This document shows, in pieces, positions 9,542-19,027 of a DNA stretch of 64,000 nucleotides. Numbering within the stretch: position 1 is the stretch's first letter; every line of letters begins with the position of its first letter. The notes under the pieces were generated by a model. The model did not search any database. It had not been told where the DNA came from and saw only the letters and a list, made by a program, of their open reading frames with translations. Position numbers and translations under genes: made by a program. Origin of the DNA: Myxococcales bacterium (GTDB lineage Bacteria > Myxococcota_A > Polyangia > Haliangiales > Haliangiaceae). Where the stretch lies: contig JADJUW010000001.1 of the NCBI GenBank assembly GCA_016716835.1, positions 2,128,001 to 2,192,000 on the forward strand, written 5' to 3'.

Positions 9542-10804
9542 CTAGGGAAGCTGCGAAAGTTGAGCGGGGGGCACGTCGCCTTGCGACGCGTTGGCGGCGC
9601 GTTGCAGCGCGCGGGTGTAAAGCACGATGGCCCAGCGATCGGCGACCGCAATTTGCTCCTTGTAACCGGCCATGGTGTTGAAGCCATTGGAGATGGTGTT
9701 GTAGAGCTGGCCGTTTGGCATCTTGATCACGACGCTGTCGGCGGCGACGAGGTTGCGCGCGGCCCAGGCGCCACCGAGCGCGGCAGCGCGCTGCGGAATG
9801 GCGCCATTGCCTTGCCCATCAAAGCCATGGCACGGCGCGCAGTAGATGTTGTATTGATCGCGACCGCGTTGCAGCGTGTCGGCACTCGGCGCCACCTGGC
9901 TCGGCAGCCCGAGCAGCCACTGCTTGCTGCCGTCGGGCGAGGCTTGGAGGCCGGCGTAGTAGGCTTCATCCGCGTTGGCCGCGCCGCGCGCGACGGTGCC
10001 GGCGATCGCGCCGCGGTTGCCACGCGTGTCGCCAAACAGGTCGAACTGGGCGTCCGACTTAACCTTTTGCTGAAAATCCATATCCGAGATGACGTGGTAG
10101 TGCGGCTCGCGCGAGGTGGAGTTGCGTGCCTTGGCGATCAGGGCAAAAGGCACCAGCGAAAACGCGATGGAGGTCGCGATGACGGCGTAGATCCACTTGG
10201 GGACCTGGCGGGTTTCCGGGTCGGGATCTTTGAAGCACTCCTCGACCTGCAGCGCGCCGGCGCCGGCAAGCAAGGCCGCCGTCTCTTCGCGCGAAAACTT
10301 GGCGTCCGCCGCCTCGATGGCGAGGAAGAAGCTGTCGTCGGTGGCGCGCACAAAGCGGCCCATGCGAAACAGCGGGTGCCACACCTGCGGCAGCTTGTTG
10401 AGAATCCACATGCCAAAGAAGGCCGAGAAGACCGACATCAAGATCGTCGTCTCGAACGCCACCGGGATGTTGGCGGGAATCGAAAAGAACGGCTTGCCGG
10501 CGACGATCCACTTCCAGTCGTAGGCATTGGTCCACCACTGCAGCAAGAGGCCAAGCCCCAAGCCGGTGAGGCCACCGCCAAAGACGATGAGCGGCAGGAT
10601 GGTGCGCTTGATGCCCATGGCCTCATCGATGCCGTGCACCGGAAACGGGCTGTAGCAATCAAACCCCTGATAGCCGGCGTCGCGCACCTTTTTGGCCGCC
10701 TTGATTAGCGCGCCAGGCGTCGCGAACTCGGCGAGGACGCCATAAAGCTCGCCTTGGCCGCCAGCCGCAGCGTTCGATGTTGTTTCGTTAGATGTATTGG
10801 TCAT
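9542..10804 (-). CDS. Fused ActD-ActE: DUF3341 membrane subunit plus monoheme cytochrome c
   Basis: The protein of 420 residues joins two ACIII subunits that are separate in the best-studied enzymes. Residues about 20-190 are the ActD domain (DUF3341) with two transmembrane helices (around LPLIVFGGGLTGLGLGLLLQ and FETTILMSVFSAFFGMWIL). A further helix near residue 210 then anchors an ActE-like cytochrome c domain with the heme motif CAPCH near residue 320 and a likely Met ligand in MPNGQLY or NTMAGY. ATG 10804 is chosen because GGAG lies 6 bases upstream; the in-frame ATG at 10822 lacks one. The two domains are in one continuous frame, so the fusion is direct and not a reading artefact. Confidence 0.9.
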   Translation of the reverse strand: MTNTSNETTSNAAAGGQGELYGVLAEFATPGALIKAAKKVRDAGYQGFDCYSPFPVHGIDEAMGIKRTILPLIVFGGGLTGLGLGLLLQWWTNAYDWKWIVAGKPFFSIPANIPVAFETTILMSVFSAFFGMWILNKLPQVWHPLFRMGRFVRATDDSFFLAIEAADAKFSREETAALLAGAGALQVEECFKDPDPETRQVPKWIYAVIATSIAFSLVPFALIAKARNSTSREPHYHVISDMDFQQKVKSDAQFDLFGDTRGNRGAIAGTVARGAANADEAYYAGLQASPDGSKQWLLGLPSQVAPSADTLQRGRDQYNIYCAPCHGFDGQGNGAIPQRAAALGGAWAARNLVAADSVVIKMPNGQLYNTISNGFNTMAGYKEQIAVADRWAIVLYTRALQRAANASQGDVPPAQLSQLP

Positions 10805-10825
10805 AGCAAGCTCCACGCCCATACG

Positions 10826-12226
10826 TTAGTGGTGGTCCTTGCCAGCGTGAGCCTCTGGCAGGGTCGCCTTGACTTCGGCCATCGCGATGGCGGGGAAGAA
10901 GCGCAAGAACAACAAGAACAAGGTAAAAAACAGGCCAAAGCTGCCGACCAAGGTCGAGATATCGATCAGCGTCGGCTTAAAGGTACCCCACGCGGAAGGG
11001 ATATTCGCGGTGCGCTGCAGCGTCGAGACGATGATGACGTAGCGCTCGAACCACATGCCGATGTTGACCAGGATGCAAACGCCAACGATGAGCCACGGAT
11101 TGGTGCGGAACTTTTTGAACCAAAACAGCTGCGGGGCGATGACGTTACACGACACCATCGTGATGTAGCCAATCGCCGAGGTGCCCATGGCGCGGTTAAG
11201 GAACGTGTATTGCTCCTGTGGGTTTTGGCTGTACCAGGCGATGAAGAGCTCGATGCCGTAGGCGCCGCCGACCATCATGCCGGTGGCCATACAGATCTTG
11301 CACATCACCTCGATGTGGGCCTGCTTGATGATGTGGTGCAGGCCAAACAGGTAGCGCGCCGGCACCATGAGCGTGAGCACCATGGCAAAGCCCGAGAAGA
11401 TGGCGCCGGCCACAAAGTACGGCGGCAAAATCGTGGTGTGCCAACCCGCGAGTTGGGCGGTGGCGAAGTCAAAGGAGACGACCGAGTGCACCGAAAGCAC
11501 CAGCGGCGTCGCCAGCGCGGCGAGGATGAGATAGGCGCGCTCATAGCGGTGCCACTGCCGCGCCGACCCGCGCCAGCCGAGCGATAGGATGCCATAGAAC
11601 ACCTGCTGCCACTTTTGCGTCGCGCGATCGCGGAAGGTCGCGAAGTCCGGCACCATGCCCATAAACCAAAACAGGATCGACGTCGTCGCATAGGTGGAAA
11701 TGGCGAAGACGTCCCACATCAGCGGCGAACGAAATTGCGGCCACATGTACATGTCATTGGGATGCGGCAGCATCCAGTAGGCAAACCATGGGCGGCCGGT
11801 GTGCAGCAGCGGAAAGATGCCGGCGCAGGCGACCGCGAAGATGGTCATCGCCTCGGCGGCGCGGTTGATGCTGGTGCGCCAATCTTGTCGCAGCAAGTAC
11901 AGCACGGCGGAAATCAGCGTGCCGGCGTGGCCGATGCCAACCCAAAACACGAAGTTGGTGATGTCAAACGCCCAACCGACGGGGTTGGAGTTACCCCACA
12001 CGCCGATACCAACCGTTACCACGTAGACGATCGACGCCACCAGCACGCCGAGCATGGCGAGCGAGATGGCCATGGCGATGTACCACCACTTGCCCGGCTT
12101 GGGCGAAAACGCGAGGTTGGCGACATCGGTGGTGAGCTTCGCAAACGCGGGGCGCACATCACCGTGGTCGTGGCCGCCACCGTGGCCGTCGTCGGCGTTT
12201 TGGATTGTTGCTTCAGCAGTTGTCAT
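10826..12226 (-). CDS. actC: Alternative complex III subunit ActC (NrfD/PsrC family)
   Basis: The protein of 466 residues has a His/Gly-rich N-terminus followed by ten predicted transmembrane helices of the NrfD/PsrC type. In ACIII, ActC holds the quinol site next to the Fe-S clusters of ActB. Charged and aromatic loops such as HTGRPWFAYWMLPHPND match ActC proteins as I know them. It starts 12 bases after actB and is followed after 21 bases by actDE. Confidence 0.94.
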   Translation of the reverse strand: MTTAEATIQNADDGHGGGHDHGDVRPAFAKLTTDVANLAFSPKPGKWWYIAMAISLAMLGVLVASIVYVVTVGIGVWGNSNPVGWAFDITNFVFWVGIGHAGTLISAVLYLLRQDWRTSINRAAEAMTIFAVACAGIFPLLHTGRPWFAYWMLPHPNDMYMWPQFRSPLMWDVFAISTYATTSILFWFMGMVPDFATFRDRATQKWQQVFYGILSLGWRGSARQWHRYERAYLILAALATPLVLSVHSVVSFDFATAQLAGWHTTILPPYFVAGAIFSGFAMVLTLMVPARYLFGLHHIIKQAHIEVMCKICMATGMMVGGAYGIELFIAWYSQNPQEQYTFLNRAMGTSAIGYITMVSCNVIAPQLFWFKKFRTNPWLIVGVCILVNIGMWFERYVIIVSTLQRTANIPSAWGTFKPTLIDISTLVGSFGLFFTLFLLFLRFFPAIAMAEVKATLPEAHAGKDHH

Positions 12227-12238
12227 GGCTGGTTCCCC

Positions 12239-15200
12239 TTAGTGGTGTGCGGCGGGCGCGTGGCCGGCGGCACCGCTGGCGGCCGCGGCGAGTTTTGGGT
12301 GTGGGTTGCGCAGGCGCGCGAGGTAGCGCGTGCGCGGCTTGTTGTTCATGTGGCCGAGCAGCTCGTAGGCGCGGCGATCCGCGATGAGCTTCGAGACGCG
12401 GCTGGCCTTGTCGTTGATGTCGCCAAACACGATCGACTCCGACGGGCACGCCGCCTGGCAGGCGGTGACGATGTCGCCGTCTTGCACCTTGCGGCGCGCG
12501 TTCTTCGACGTGATCTTGGCGGCCTGAATGCGTTGCACGCAATACGTGCACTTCTCCATGACGCCGCGCGAACGCACCGTGACCTCGGGATTAAACAGCA
12601 GCTTGCGCACGTTATTGCGCGCCTCTTGAAATTCCTTGTGCCACTCGAGGTAGTTGAAGCGCCGCACGCGGTAGGTGCAGTTGTTCATGCAATAGCGCGT
12701 GCCGACGCAGCGATTGTACGACATGTCGTTGAGGCCCTCATCGGAATGGATGGTGGCGCCAACCGGACAGACTTGCTCGCACGGCGCGTTCTCGCAATGC
12801 TGACAGCCGAGCGGCTGATGTACAATTTGCGGATCGTCGGCGGGGCCTTGGAAGTAGCGATCGATGCGAAACCAGTGCATCTCGCGATCGCGCTTGACTT
12901 GGTCCTTGCCCACCACCGGCACGTTGTTTTCAGACTGGCAGGCGATGACGCAGGCGTTGCAGCCGGTGCAGGTGTTGAGGTCCACCGACATGCCCCAGGC
13001 ATAGCCTTCGTATTGGTGCTCGCTAAACGGCGACGTACCGCGATCGGGATGACTAAAATATCCGACATCATGTTCGGCGGAGTAGTCGGGCTTTTGGAAT
13101 TCGGCGAGCGTGGCCTCGCGCGCCAGATCTGGCACGAACTGCGCGACGCCGATATCTTCGCCCATCTTCTTGCCGCGGGCGTCATCAAACCCATTGCGCA
13201 AATCCCAGTGCTCTTGCACGTTAGCGAGTTCGAATGCCTTGCCGGTGGCCGTGACGCTAGCGCCGACCACGGTATTGAGCGCGTTGCTGGCGCGAAGGGC
13301 GTAGGTATTAAAACCGACTGCCTTCTTGCCGTTGCCGCCGACGACGCCGGCCATGGTGCGGCCGCCGCCGAGCACGAGTGCAATGCTTGAGCGGGCTTGG
13401 CCGGGCATCGTGTACGCCGCGATCTCGAGTTCGCGACCGTCGACCGTCACCTTAATGAGGGTGTCGTTCTTGATGCCAAGTTCCTTGGCCGTCGACGGGC
13501 CGACGAGCGCGTAGTTGTCCCACGTCACCTTGGTGAGGAAATCCGGCGACTCTTGCAGCCAGCCGTTGTTGGCAAAGCGGCCATCGTACGTATTTGACGA
13601 GGCGACAAACGTCACCTCGACCTTGCCACCGGCGAGCACGCTATCGGCGAGCTGGGTCTCGGTGAGCGGCGCGGGCGCGAACGCCACCACCGAGGCGTCT
13701 TGCACGTGCGCATACGCGGTGCCGCCGACAAAGCCGTCGTGAATCGCCTGGCGCCAGGTGCCAAGAGGCCCCGCGATCGCGACAAAGGTGGTCTGCACCA
13801 ATGCCATGCCGCCTTCTTCTTTGCCCAGCATGAGCGAAATGAATTCGGCAACCGAGAGCCCGCTGTATAGCGGCTGGATCATCGGCTGCGCCAAGGTGTA
13901 GGTGCCGTCCCACGTGCGGGCGTCGCCCCACGCCTCTAGGTAGTTAGCGCGCGGCACGTGCCACGTGGTCTTGCTCGACGTTTCGTCGAAGTATTCGGAG
14001 AGATGAATCGAGGTCTTGACCTTGGCCAGGGCGGCCGCGAAATCAAGATCAACCGGGGCATTGTACACCGGGTTGCCGCCAAGGATGAGCAAGGTTTCGA
14101 CCTGGCCGGTGCCGATGTCGGCGACGAGCTGGGCGATCGACTGCGCATGCGAGACGCGATCGGGCTCGGGGTCTTCGAAATACGACAGCGTGGCTCCAGG
14201 CGCGGCGATCGCGGCATTGATCTTTGCCACCAACGCATGCACGTCGGGCGACTGCCTCCGACCCGCTGCGAGCACGGCGTGGCCGCGCTGCTCACGCAAT
14301 TCCTCGACCAGCACGGTGAGAAACTGCGACACTTTTTGCTCTTTGAGAAAGCCGGCATTTGGCGCCGAGCCACCAATAAGCAAGGCATCGAGCGCCATGA
14401 GAAATGGCAAGACAAGTTCCGAACGCAGCGCCAAGCGATGGTCCGCCATCGCGCCCGTATTGGTGAAGGCGCTCTCGACCGACCACAGCCGATTCATTTG
14501 GCCGTTGCCAAGCGACGAGTTGTCAGGATTACGCGAACGCGCAAAGTCTCGGCTGTAGCGCACCGAGGCGGGGTGCTCGCCAAAGAGATCCGCATCAAGC
14601 GTGATGATGGACTTGGCCTTGTCGAGGTGGAGCATGGCGCGCAGTGGGCGGCCAAACGCCAGCTTGGTGCCCATGCGCTCGTTGTCGAGTGAGAGCGGCT
14701 CGTACTCGTGCCAGATGGCGCCGACCATTTGCTCGGTCAGCTGCTTTTTCATCGCCGCGACGGTGGGCGATGAGCTGGCCTCGGCGAGCACGCGCACCTT
14801 GGCGCCACCGGCCATCAGCGCCGCGCGGTTTTCGCCCAGCCATAGCTTGAAATCGCCAAGCGTCGCGCCTTTGCCCGCGTTGCGGGCCGAGTTCGAGCGG
14901 TCGGGATCATAAAGGTTGAGCACGCTGGCCTGCGCAAAGGCGCTGGTGCCCGCGTGCGACTTGGTGGCTGAATTCACGCCACCCGCCGCAAACGGATGAG
15001 TGTCGTTGCCACCTATCTTGATAGGGCGGCCCTCATAGGTCGTGACGACCAACGGCTCGGTGGCGCCCGCGAGGTCAAACGCCGAGGCATAGCGTTGCGT
15101 GGTGCCAGGCACCTGGTCTTCAGGGCGGCGCGCCAAGGGCACGATGAATTCTTTTTCGTAACGCTTGCAGCCTGGGCCGGCGACGCCGGCAAGCGCCATG

Positions 15201-15343
15201 CTCGCGCCCATGAGTTGAAAGAAATTGCGACGTGACAGCGGATCGCTGGTCTCGCCGCCATGGGTGGGGAATTCGTCGCTTGCTGGCAGCGCACCGTCGC
15301 GCTCCAACTCGGTTAAGCTTTTCCACTGTTTGGGCTGTTCCAT
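12239..15343 (-). CDS. actB: Alternative complex III subunit ActB (molybdopterin-like domain plus Fe-S domain)
   Basis: This 1034-residue protein begins with a region containing SRRNFFQLMGAS (37-48), a twin-arginine export motif followed closely by Cys59 that may be lipid-modified. The large central part resembles a molybdopterin oxidoreductase but in ActB carries no cofactor. The C-terminal 250 residues hold ferredoxin-type cysteine clusters: CTGCNACVIAC, CQHCENAPCEQVC, the C-x4-YC-x3-C group and CTYCVQRI with ACQAACP, matching the four clusters of ActB. It transfers electrons from quinol toward the c-type cytochromes. AAGGA lies 8 bases before ATG 15343. Confidence 0.95.
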   Translation of the reverse strand: MEQPKQWKSLTELERDGALPASDEFPTHGGETSDPLSRRNFFQLMGASMALAGVAGPGCKRYEKEFIVPLARRPEDQVPGTTQRYASAFDLAGATEPLVVTTYEGRPIKIGGNDTHPFAAGGVNSATKSHAGTSAFAQASVLNLYDPDRSNSARNAGKGATLGDFKLWLGENRAALMAGGAKVRVLAEASSSPTVAAMKKQLTEQMVGAIWHEYEPLSLDNERMGTKLAFGRPLRAMLHLDKAKSIITLDADLFGEHPASVRYSRDFARSRNPDNSSLGNGQMNRLWSVESAFTNTGAMADHRLALRSELVLPFLMALDALLIGGSAPNAGFLKEQKVSQFLTVLVEELREQRGHAVLAAGRRQSPDVHALVAKINAAIAAPGATLSYFEDPEPDRVSHAQSIAQLVADIGTGQVETLLILGGNPVYNAPVDLDFAAALAKVKTSIHLSEYFDETSSKTTWHVPRANYLEAWGDARTWDGTYTLAQPMIQPLYSGLSVAEFISLMLGKEEGGMALVQTTFVAIAGPLGTWRQAIHDGFVGGTAYAHVQDASVVAFAPAPLTETQLADSVLAGGKVEVTFVASSNTYDGRFANNGWLQESPDFLTKVTWDNYALVGPSTAKELGIKNDTLIKVTVDGRELEIAAYTMPGQARSSIALVLGGGRTMAGVVGGNGKKAVGFNTYALRASNALNTVVGASVTATGKAFELANVQEHWDLRNGFDDARGKKMGEDIGVAQFVPDLAREATLAEFQKPDYSAEHDVGYFSHPDRGTSPFSEHQYEGYAWGMSVDLNTCTGCNACVIACQSENNVPVVGKDQVKRDREMHWFRIDRYFQGPADDPQIVHQPLGCQHCENAPCEQVCPVGATIHSDEGLNDMSYNRCVGTRYCMNNCTYRVRRFNYLEWHKEFQEARNNVRKLLFNPEVTVRSRGVMEKCTYCVQRIQAAKITSKNARRKVQDGDIVTACQAACPSESIVFGDINDKASRVSKLIADRRAYELLGHMNNKPRTRYLARLRNPHPKLAAAASGAAGHAPAAHH

Positions 15344-15392
15344 GACAGGTTCCTTACGTATGCATTAGAAGTTCGCTGCCGTTTTGGTCGGG

Positions 15393-16034
15393 CTAGCGAT
15401 GACAGGTCGAGCAGTTTTGCGGTGGATTGATGTTGAGCTGCGAACGCACCATGGCGCTCTCGCCCGGCGCGGGCGTGTAGCCCATCAGCGTGACGTTTTC
15501 TGGCTTGCGCAGGTTTGGCTCGGGGTTGCGATGGCAGTCGAGACACCACGCCATGGTCAGCGCCTTGGCCTGGTAGACCTCCACCATCTGATCGACGCGG
15601 CCGTGGCATGTTTCGCAGCCGACGCCGCGGGTGACGTGCGCGGAGTGATTAAAATAGGCGTAGTCGGGCACGTCGTGCACGCGGACCCACGCGACCGGCT
15701 CGCCGGTGGCAAAGGCGGTGCGAATGGCGGTTAGCTTGGGGCTATCCTTGCGCACACTGTTGTGGCAGTTCATGCACGTCGCCGCGGGTGGCACCGACGC
15801 CTTGGCCGACTTATCGACGGTATTGTGGCAATACCGACAATCTAGCCCAAGCTCACCGGCATGCAGCGCATGACTATAAGGTACGGGCTGCTCGGGCATG
15901 TAGCCGATGCGAATCGCCTCGGGCGTGACGCCGTACGCGACGAGCGCCACAAGGTACACGGGCGCGCCAAGTACGAGAATTCGCACCCATTTTTTGAAGG
16001 TTTCTGTCCACTCTGGAAAGATGAACCGCGACAT
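15393..16034 (-). CDS. actA: Alternative complex III pentaheme cytochrome c subunit ActA
   Basis: The protein of 213 residues has one N-terminal transmembrane helix (about 18-36) and five CxxCH heme sites at about residues 66, 87, 140, 164 and 208, the number seen in ActA. It sits on the periplasmic face and carries electrons out of ACIII. ATG 16034 is preferred over an in-frame GTG at 16043 because AGGTAGGTG then has proper spacing. It is the first gene of the operon; no convincing -35/-10 pair was seen in the 300 bases upstream. Confidence 0.95.
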   Translation of the reverse strand: MSRFIFPEWTETFKKWVRILVLGAPVYLVALVAYGVTPEAIRIGYMPEQPVPYSHALHAGELGLDCRYCHNTVDKSAKASVPPAATCMNCHNSVRKDSPKLTAIRTAFATGEPVAWVRVHDVPDYAYFNHSAHVTRGVGCETCHGRVDQMVEVYQAKALTMAWCLDCHRNPEPNLRKPENVTLMGYTPAPGESAMVRSQLNINPPQNCSTCHR

Positions 16035-16346
16035 GAAATACACCTACCTAAGAAGCGAGGTTTTGGCTGAGGATTAGCGACATGACACTCCACAAAAATG
16101 TCTGTATTCGCAAGGTATTAGCCACAAATAGGGCGCGATCGCGGGCGTTTTTCTCCCGCGGATTGGTCGCCGTGTCCCGAGCATAGTCACGCCCCATTGC
16201 GAGTGGGTTCTTACAGTGATTGCAGCAGTTTAGGATGCGGCAGATCGGCGCAGGTCGCCGCCTTAACGACGGTGCGGCTCGCGCGGCGACGCCTAACGCG
16301 ACAAATCACCGCACAACCGCGAGCAAAGTTGACGTACGTTCGCGGG
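16035..16346. other. Intergenic region between the divergent act operon and a small gene
   Basis: This 312-base gap should hold the promoters of the minus-strand act/cox operon and of the plus-strand small gene. It has an AT-richer stretch near 16085-16135 and a 6-base inverted repeat CGCGGG/CCCGCG around 16140-16160 with a T-rich loop. I see no convincing sigma-70 boxes or known operator. Confidence 0.5.
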
Positions 16347-16718
16347 ATGTCGACGCGCAAGCCAACGCTGAGCCCAGTGCCAGTGCCCACCCAGGTCGTG
16401 AGCGAATACACACCCGGGAGCGAGCCGCCGGTGATTGCGCGGGTGATGGTGGAAATTCGCAGCGATGGCTCGCGGACCATCGCGCGCGGGGCCATGGAGG
16501 ATTTGATTTCTGGCGAAAACGTGGCAATTGAGGCCCGCGGTTCAAGCCTTCTTAATGTAGCGCTGCAATTGGCCGGCTCGATGAGATCGTTGCCGAACCT
16601 CATTCGCGGACGGTCGCCTGCAGCGGCGGAACTAGCGCCTGGTGCGACGCCTGGTGGCTTGCGCAAGCGCGACAAGATCCGCCAGCACGCGACCAATATT
16701 CTATCTAAATTCAAATAG
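16347..16718 (+). CDS. Unknown small protein
   Basis: The protein of 123 residues starts with a Pro/Thr/Val-rich segment, then a compact mixed alpha/beta core (VIARVMVEIRSDG to LLNVALQLAGSM) and a basic C-terminal tail. No signal peptide or membrane helix is visible. ATG 16347 is preferred over the frame back to 16197, whose extra residues are Arg-rich non-conserved-looking sequence. A reading frame also exists on the other strand here, but its composition looks like a shadow. Function not recognised. Confidence 0.55.
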   Translation: MSTRKPTLSPVPVPTQVVSEYTPGSEPPVIARVMVEIRSDGSRTIARGAMEDLISGENVAIEARGSSLLNVALQLAGSMRSLPNLIRGRSPAAAELAPGATPGGLRKRDKIRQHATNILSKFK

Positions 16719-16791
16719 TTATGCGCTGATTGTCGGCGCCGCATGCGATTGTTTGCCACACCCGCGACAATTTGGGCTACGTCTCCTATCC

Positions 16792-17952
16792 ATGCCGCAT
16801 TCTGACGGTCTAGCTAGATCTGAGCGAGCTTCTACGGCGGCTGGGGCTACCCCGATTGGCTATCCTGCGAGGCAACCTGCCGCGGCGCCAGGTCGGACGG
16901 CTCGCGGGACGCTGGCTAGCTCCCCGACGCAAACTGCCACGTTTGAAGACGCGATCCGCCGCGAACCATTGATAAGCAAGCTCGCGCGGCGCGCGATCAC
17001 GATTCCAGGACTCATCCTGGTGACCGCGCTATGGCTCGTCGCCGGCGCGGCCATCGTGCCGATGGGGGTTGCGATCGACGTGCTTCGCGGCAAGCCGCAA
17101 CTGATCGCTCGCTTTTGGGCCATCCTCGCCGTCGTGCTGGTTGGCCAGCTCCTTGGCATGCTCGTGCTTTACGGCGCGTGGCTGCTGTGTGGCTTTGGGC
17201 TGGCGAGCCGCGCCTTTGCCGCGTGGAATCATAAGATCTTAGGCGGCTGGTCGCGCGCCAACGTTAGCGCGTTGGCATGGATCTACGACATGTCGTTTGA
17301 GATCGAGGGCGCGCATCTCGCCAAGCACGGCCCAACCTTATTGCTCTCGCGCCATTCGTCGATCATCGACACGATCGTGCCGATCGCGGTGCTTGGCTGG
17401 GGACAAGACATCGGCTTCCGCATCGTGCTCAAGCACGAGCTGCTATATTCGCCGCCCGTGGACAGCATTGGCCATTGTCGGCCCGTGGCCTTTGTGCGCC
17501 GCGGCGCCGGCACGCTGGCGCACGAGCTCGAAAACATCGCCAAGCTCGCGCGCGGGCTTGGCCGCAATGAGACCGTGCTGTTTTTTCCCGAGGGCACGCG
17601 CTTTACGCCCGCCAAGCAAGCCCACATCGTCGCCAAGCTCGCGGGTAAGCATCCCGAGGCCGCCGCGGCCGCCGCCGCATTGCGCCACGTCTTGCCGTTT
17701 CGCCCCGCCGGCACGCACGCGCTGATCGATGCCGCACCCCACGCCGATTTGCTCTTCTGTGCCCACACGGGGTTTGAGGACTCGGCGCAGCTGGAGGACT
17801 TTATTCGCGGTGGCCTGTATCAAAAGCGCATCAAGATCAAGTACTGGCGCGTCGCCGCATCCGACATCCCTGCCGATCACGCGGCGCGAGAGGTGCTGCT
17901 AAACCAGCACTGGACGGCGATGGATAACTGGGTCGAGGCGAACCGAGCGTAG
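16792..17952 (+). CDS. PlsC-type 1-acylglycerol-3-phosphate acyltransferase family protein
   Basis: This 386-residue protein has a disordered N-terminus of about 60 residues, two hydrophobic helices (about residues 65-90 and 105-135), and a PlsC domain with the HX4D motif (RHSSIID, near residue 187) and the FPEGTRF motif near residue 265. It should transfer acyl chains onto a lysophospholipid or related glycerolipid acceptor at the membrane. The N-terminal hydrophobic region and length exceed minimal PlsC enzymes, so the exact acceptor is uncertain. ATG 16792 is the best start; the longer frame upstream overlaps the previous gene. Confidence 0.85.
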   Translation: MPHSDGLARSERASTAAGATPIGYPARQPAAAPGRTARGTLASSPTQTATFEDAIRREPLISKLARRAITIPGLILVTALWLVAGAAIVPMGVAIDVLRGKPQLIARFWAILAVVLVGQLLGMLVLYGAWLLCGFGLASRAFAAWNHKILGGWSRANVSALAWIYDMSFEIEGAHLAKHGPTLLLSRHSSIIDTIVPIAVLGWGQDIGFRIVLKHELLYSPPVDSIGHCRPVAFVRRGAGTLAHELENIAKLARGLGRNETVLFFPEGTRFTPAKQAHIVAKLAGKHPEAAAAAAALRHVLPFRPAGTHALIDAAPHADLLFCAHTGFEDSAQLEDFIRGGLYQKRIKIKYWRVAASDIPADHAAREVLLNQHWTAMDNWVEANRA

Positions 17953-17987
17953 CCACGCCCTTGGCGACCCCGACAGAAAAATTGACC

Positions 17988-19007
17988 ATGAACCATTCAA
18001 GCCTCGTCTTACAAAAGCACGGCTTCGATCGCGTGCTCGTAGCCACCGCCACGCCACCGCGGCCGCCGGGCCGAGGTGAGGTGGAGATCGCCGTCGCGTA
18101 CTCTGGCGTTAATTTCGCCGATGTCGTGATGCGGCTGGGCATGTATCAAGATGCGCCGCCGATGCCGTTTGTGCCAGGATATGAGCTCAGCGGGACCATC
18201 GCCGCCGTGGGCGAGGGCGTTACGGGGTTCGCGGTTGGTGATCGCGTGATGGCGGGCACCTACTTCGGTGGCTATACCTCCCGCGCGACCCTCCCCGCGG
18301 CCAACGTGTTTCCGCTGCCGGCACACCTCACCCTGAGGGAGGGCGCCGCGTTGCCGGTCAGTTTTTTCACGGCCCACATGGCGTTTGGCGAGATGGCGCG
18401 GGTGCGCCGCGGCGATCGGGTGCTGCTGGATGCCGCCACCGGTGGCGTTGGCGTCATCGCAACCAAGCTGGCCGTTGCGCAAGGGGCCACGGTGGTTGGG
18501 CTCACCACGTCGCCGAGCAAGAAGGCCTTCATCGAGGCGCTGGGCGCCACGGCGTACACGCACGCTGAATTCGACGCGGATGCCAGCATCGACCGCTTTG
18601 ACGTGATCTTGAACGCCGCGGGCGGCGCCTCGATCAAGCGCCAAAGTGGACGGCTCGCCATTGGCGGCCGCATCGTGTGCATCGGCATGGGCTCGGCGAT
18701 CGTCGATGGCAAGCGCAGCATGGCGCGGCTGGTGTGGATGGCGCTGCAGACGCCGCGCGCCTCGGTGCTTAAGCTCTTTGGCACCAGCACCGGTATTTTT
18801 GCGCTCAACGTTTTGACGGTGATGCGCGACGAGGCGAGCTTGAAGCGCCTGACCGCGGCGTTTAGCGAATTTGCGGCGGGCGACATCCGGCCGCACATTG
18901 GGGCGGTGGTGCCGTGGCGAGACGTCGACGCCGCGCTCGACATGCTGGCGCACAAGCAAACCACGGGCAAGGTGCTGCTGCAGTGGGATGCCGACGCGCC
19001 GAGCTAG
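17988..19007 (+). CDS. Zinc-free MDR-family quinone oxidoreductase-like protein
   Basis: The 339-residue protein is a medium-chain dehydrogenase/reductase: an N-terminal GroES-like domain (GEVEIAVAYSGVNFADVVMR), then a Rossmann domain with AATGGVGVIATKLA near residue 146. The catalytic zinc cysteines are absent, and the pattern resembles quinone oxidoreductases and VAT1-like proteins that use NADPH. ATG 17988 is preferred to a TTG nine codons upstream, because family members start close to the first strand. Substrate cannot be told. Confidence 0.85.
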   Translation: MNHSSLVLQKHGFDRVLVATATPPRPPGRGEVEIAVAYSGVNFADVVMRLGMYQDAPPMPFVPGYELSGTIAAVGEGVTGFAVGDRVMAGTYFGGYTSRATLPAANVFPLPAHLTLREGAALPVSFFTAHMAFGEMARVRRGDRVLLDAATGGVGVIATKLAVAQGATVVGLTTSPSKKAFIEALGATAYTHAEFDADASIDRFDVILNAAGGASIKRQSGRLAIGGRIVCIGMGSAIVDGKRSMARLVWMALQTPRASVLKLFGTSTGIFALNVLTVMRDEASLKRLTAAFSEFAAGDIRPHIGAVVPWRDVDAALDMLAHKQTTGKVLLQWDADAPS

Positions 19008-19027
19008 GGTTGCCCCAAGCGCGCCGC

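Noticed and set aside
9560..10708. A 382-codon plus-strand frame opposite actDE
   Set aside because: Composition is Arg/His/Gly-rich and it lies opposite a gene with CAPCH and DUF3341 features.
11615..13390. A 591-codon plus-strand open frame opposite actC/actB
   Set aside because: It is rich in His, Arg and Ala, has no initiation signal or domain, and is fully opposite the ACIII genes with clear motifs. It is a high-GC shadow.
16211..16759. A 182-codon minus-strand frame opposite the small plus-strand gene
   Set aside because: The plus-strand frame from 16347 has better protein-like composition, although neither is strongly supported.
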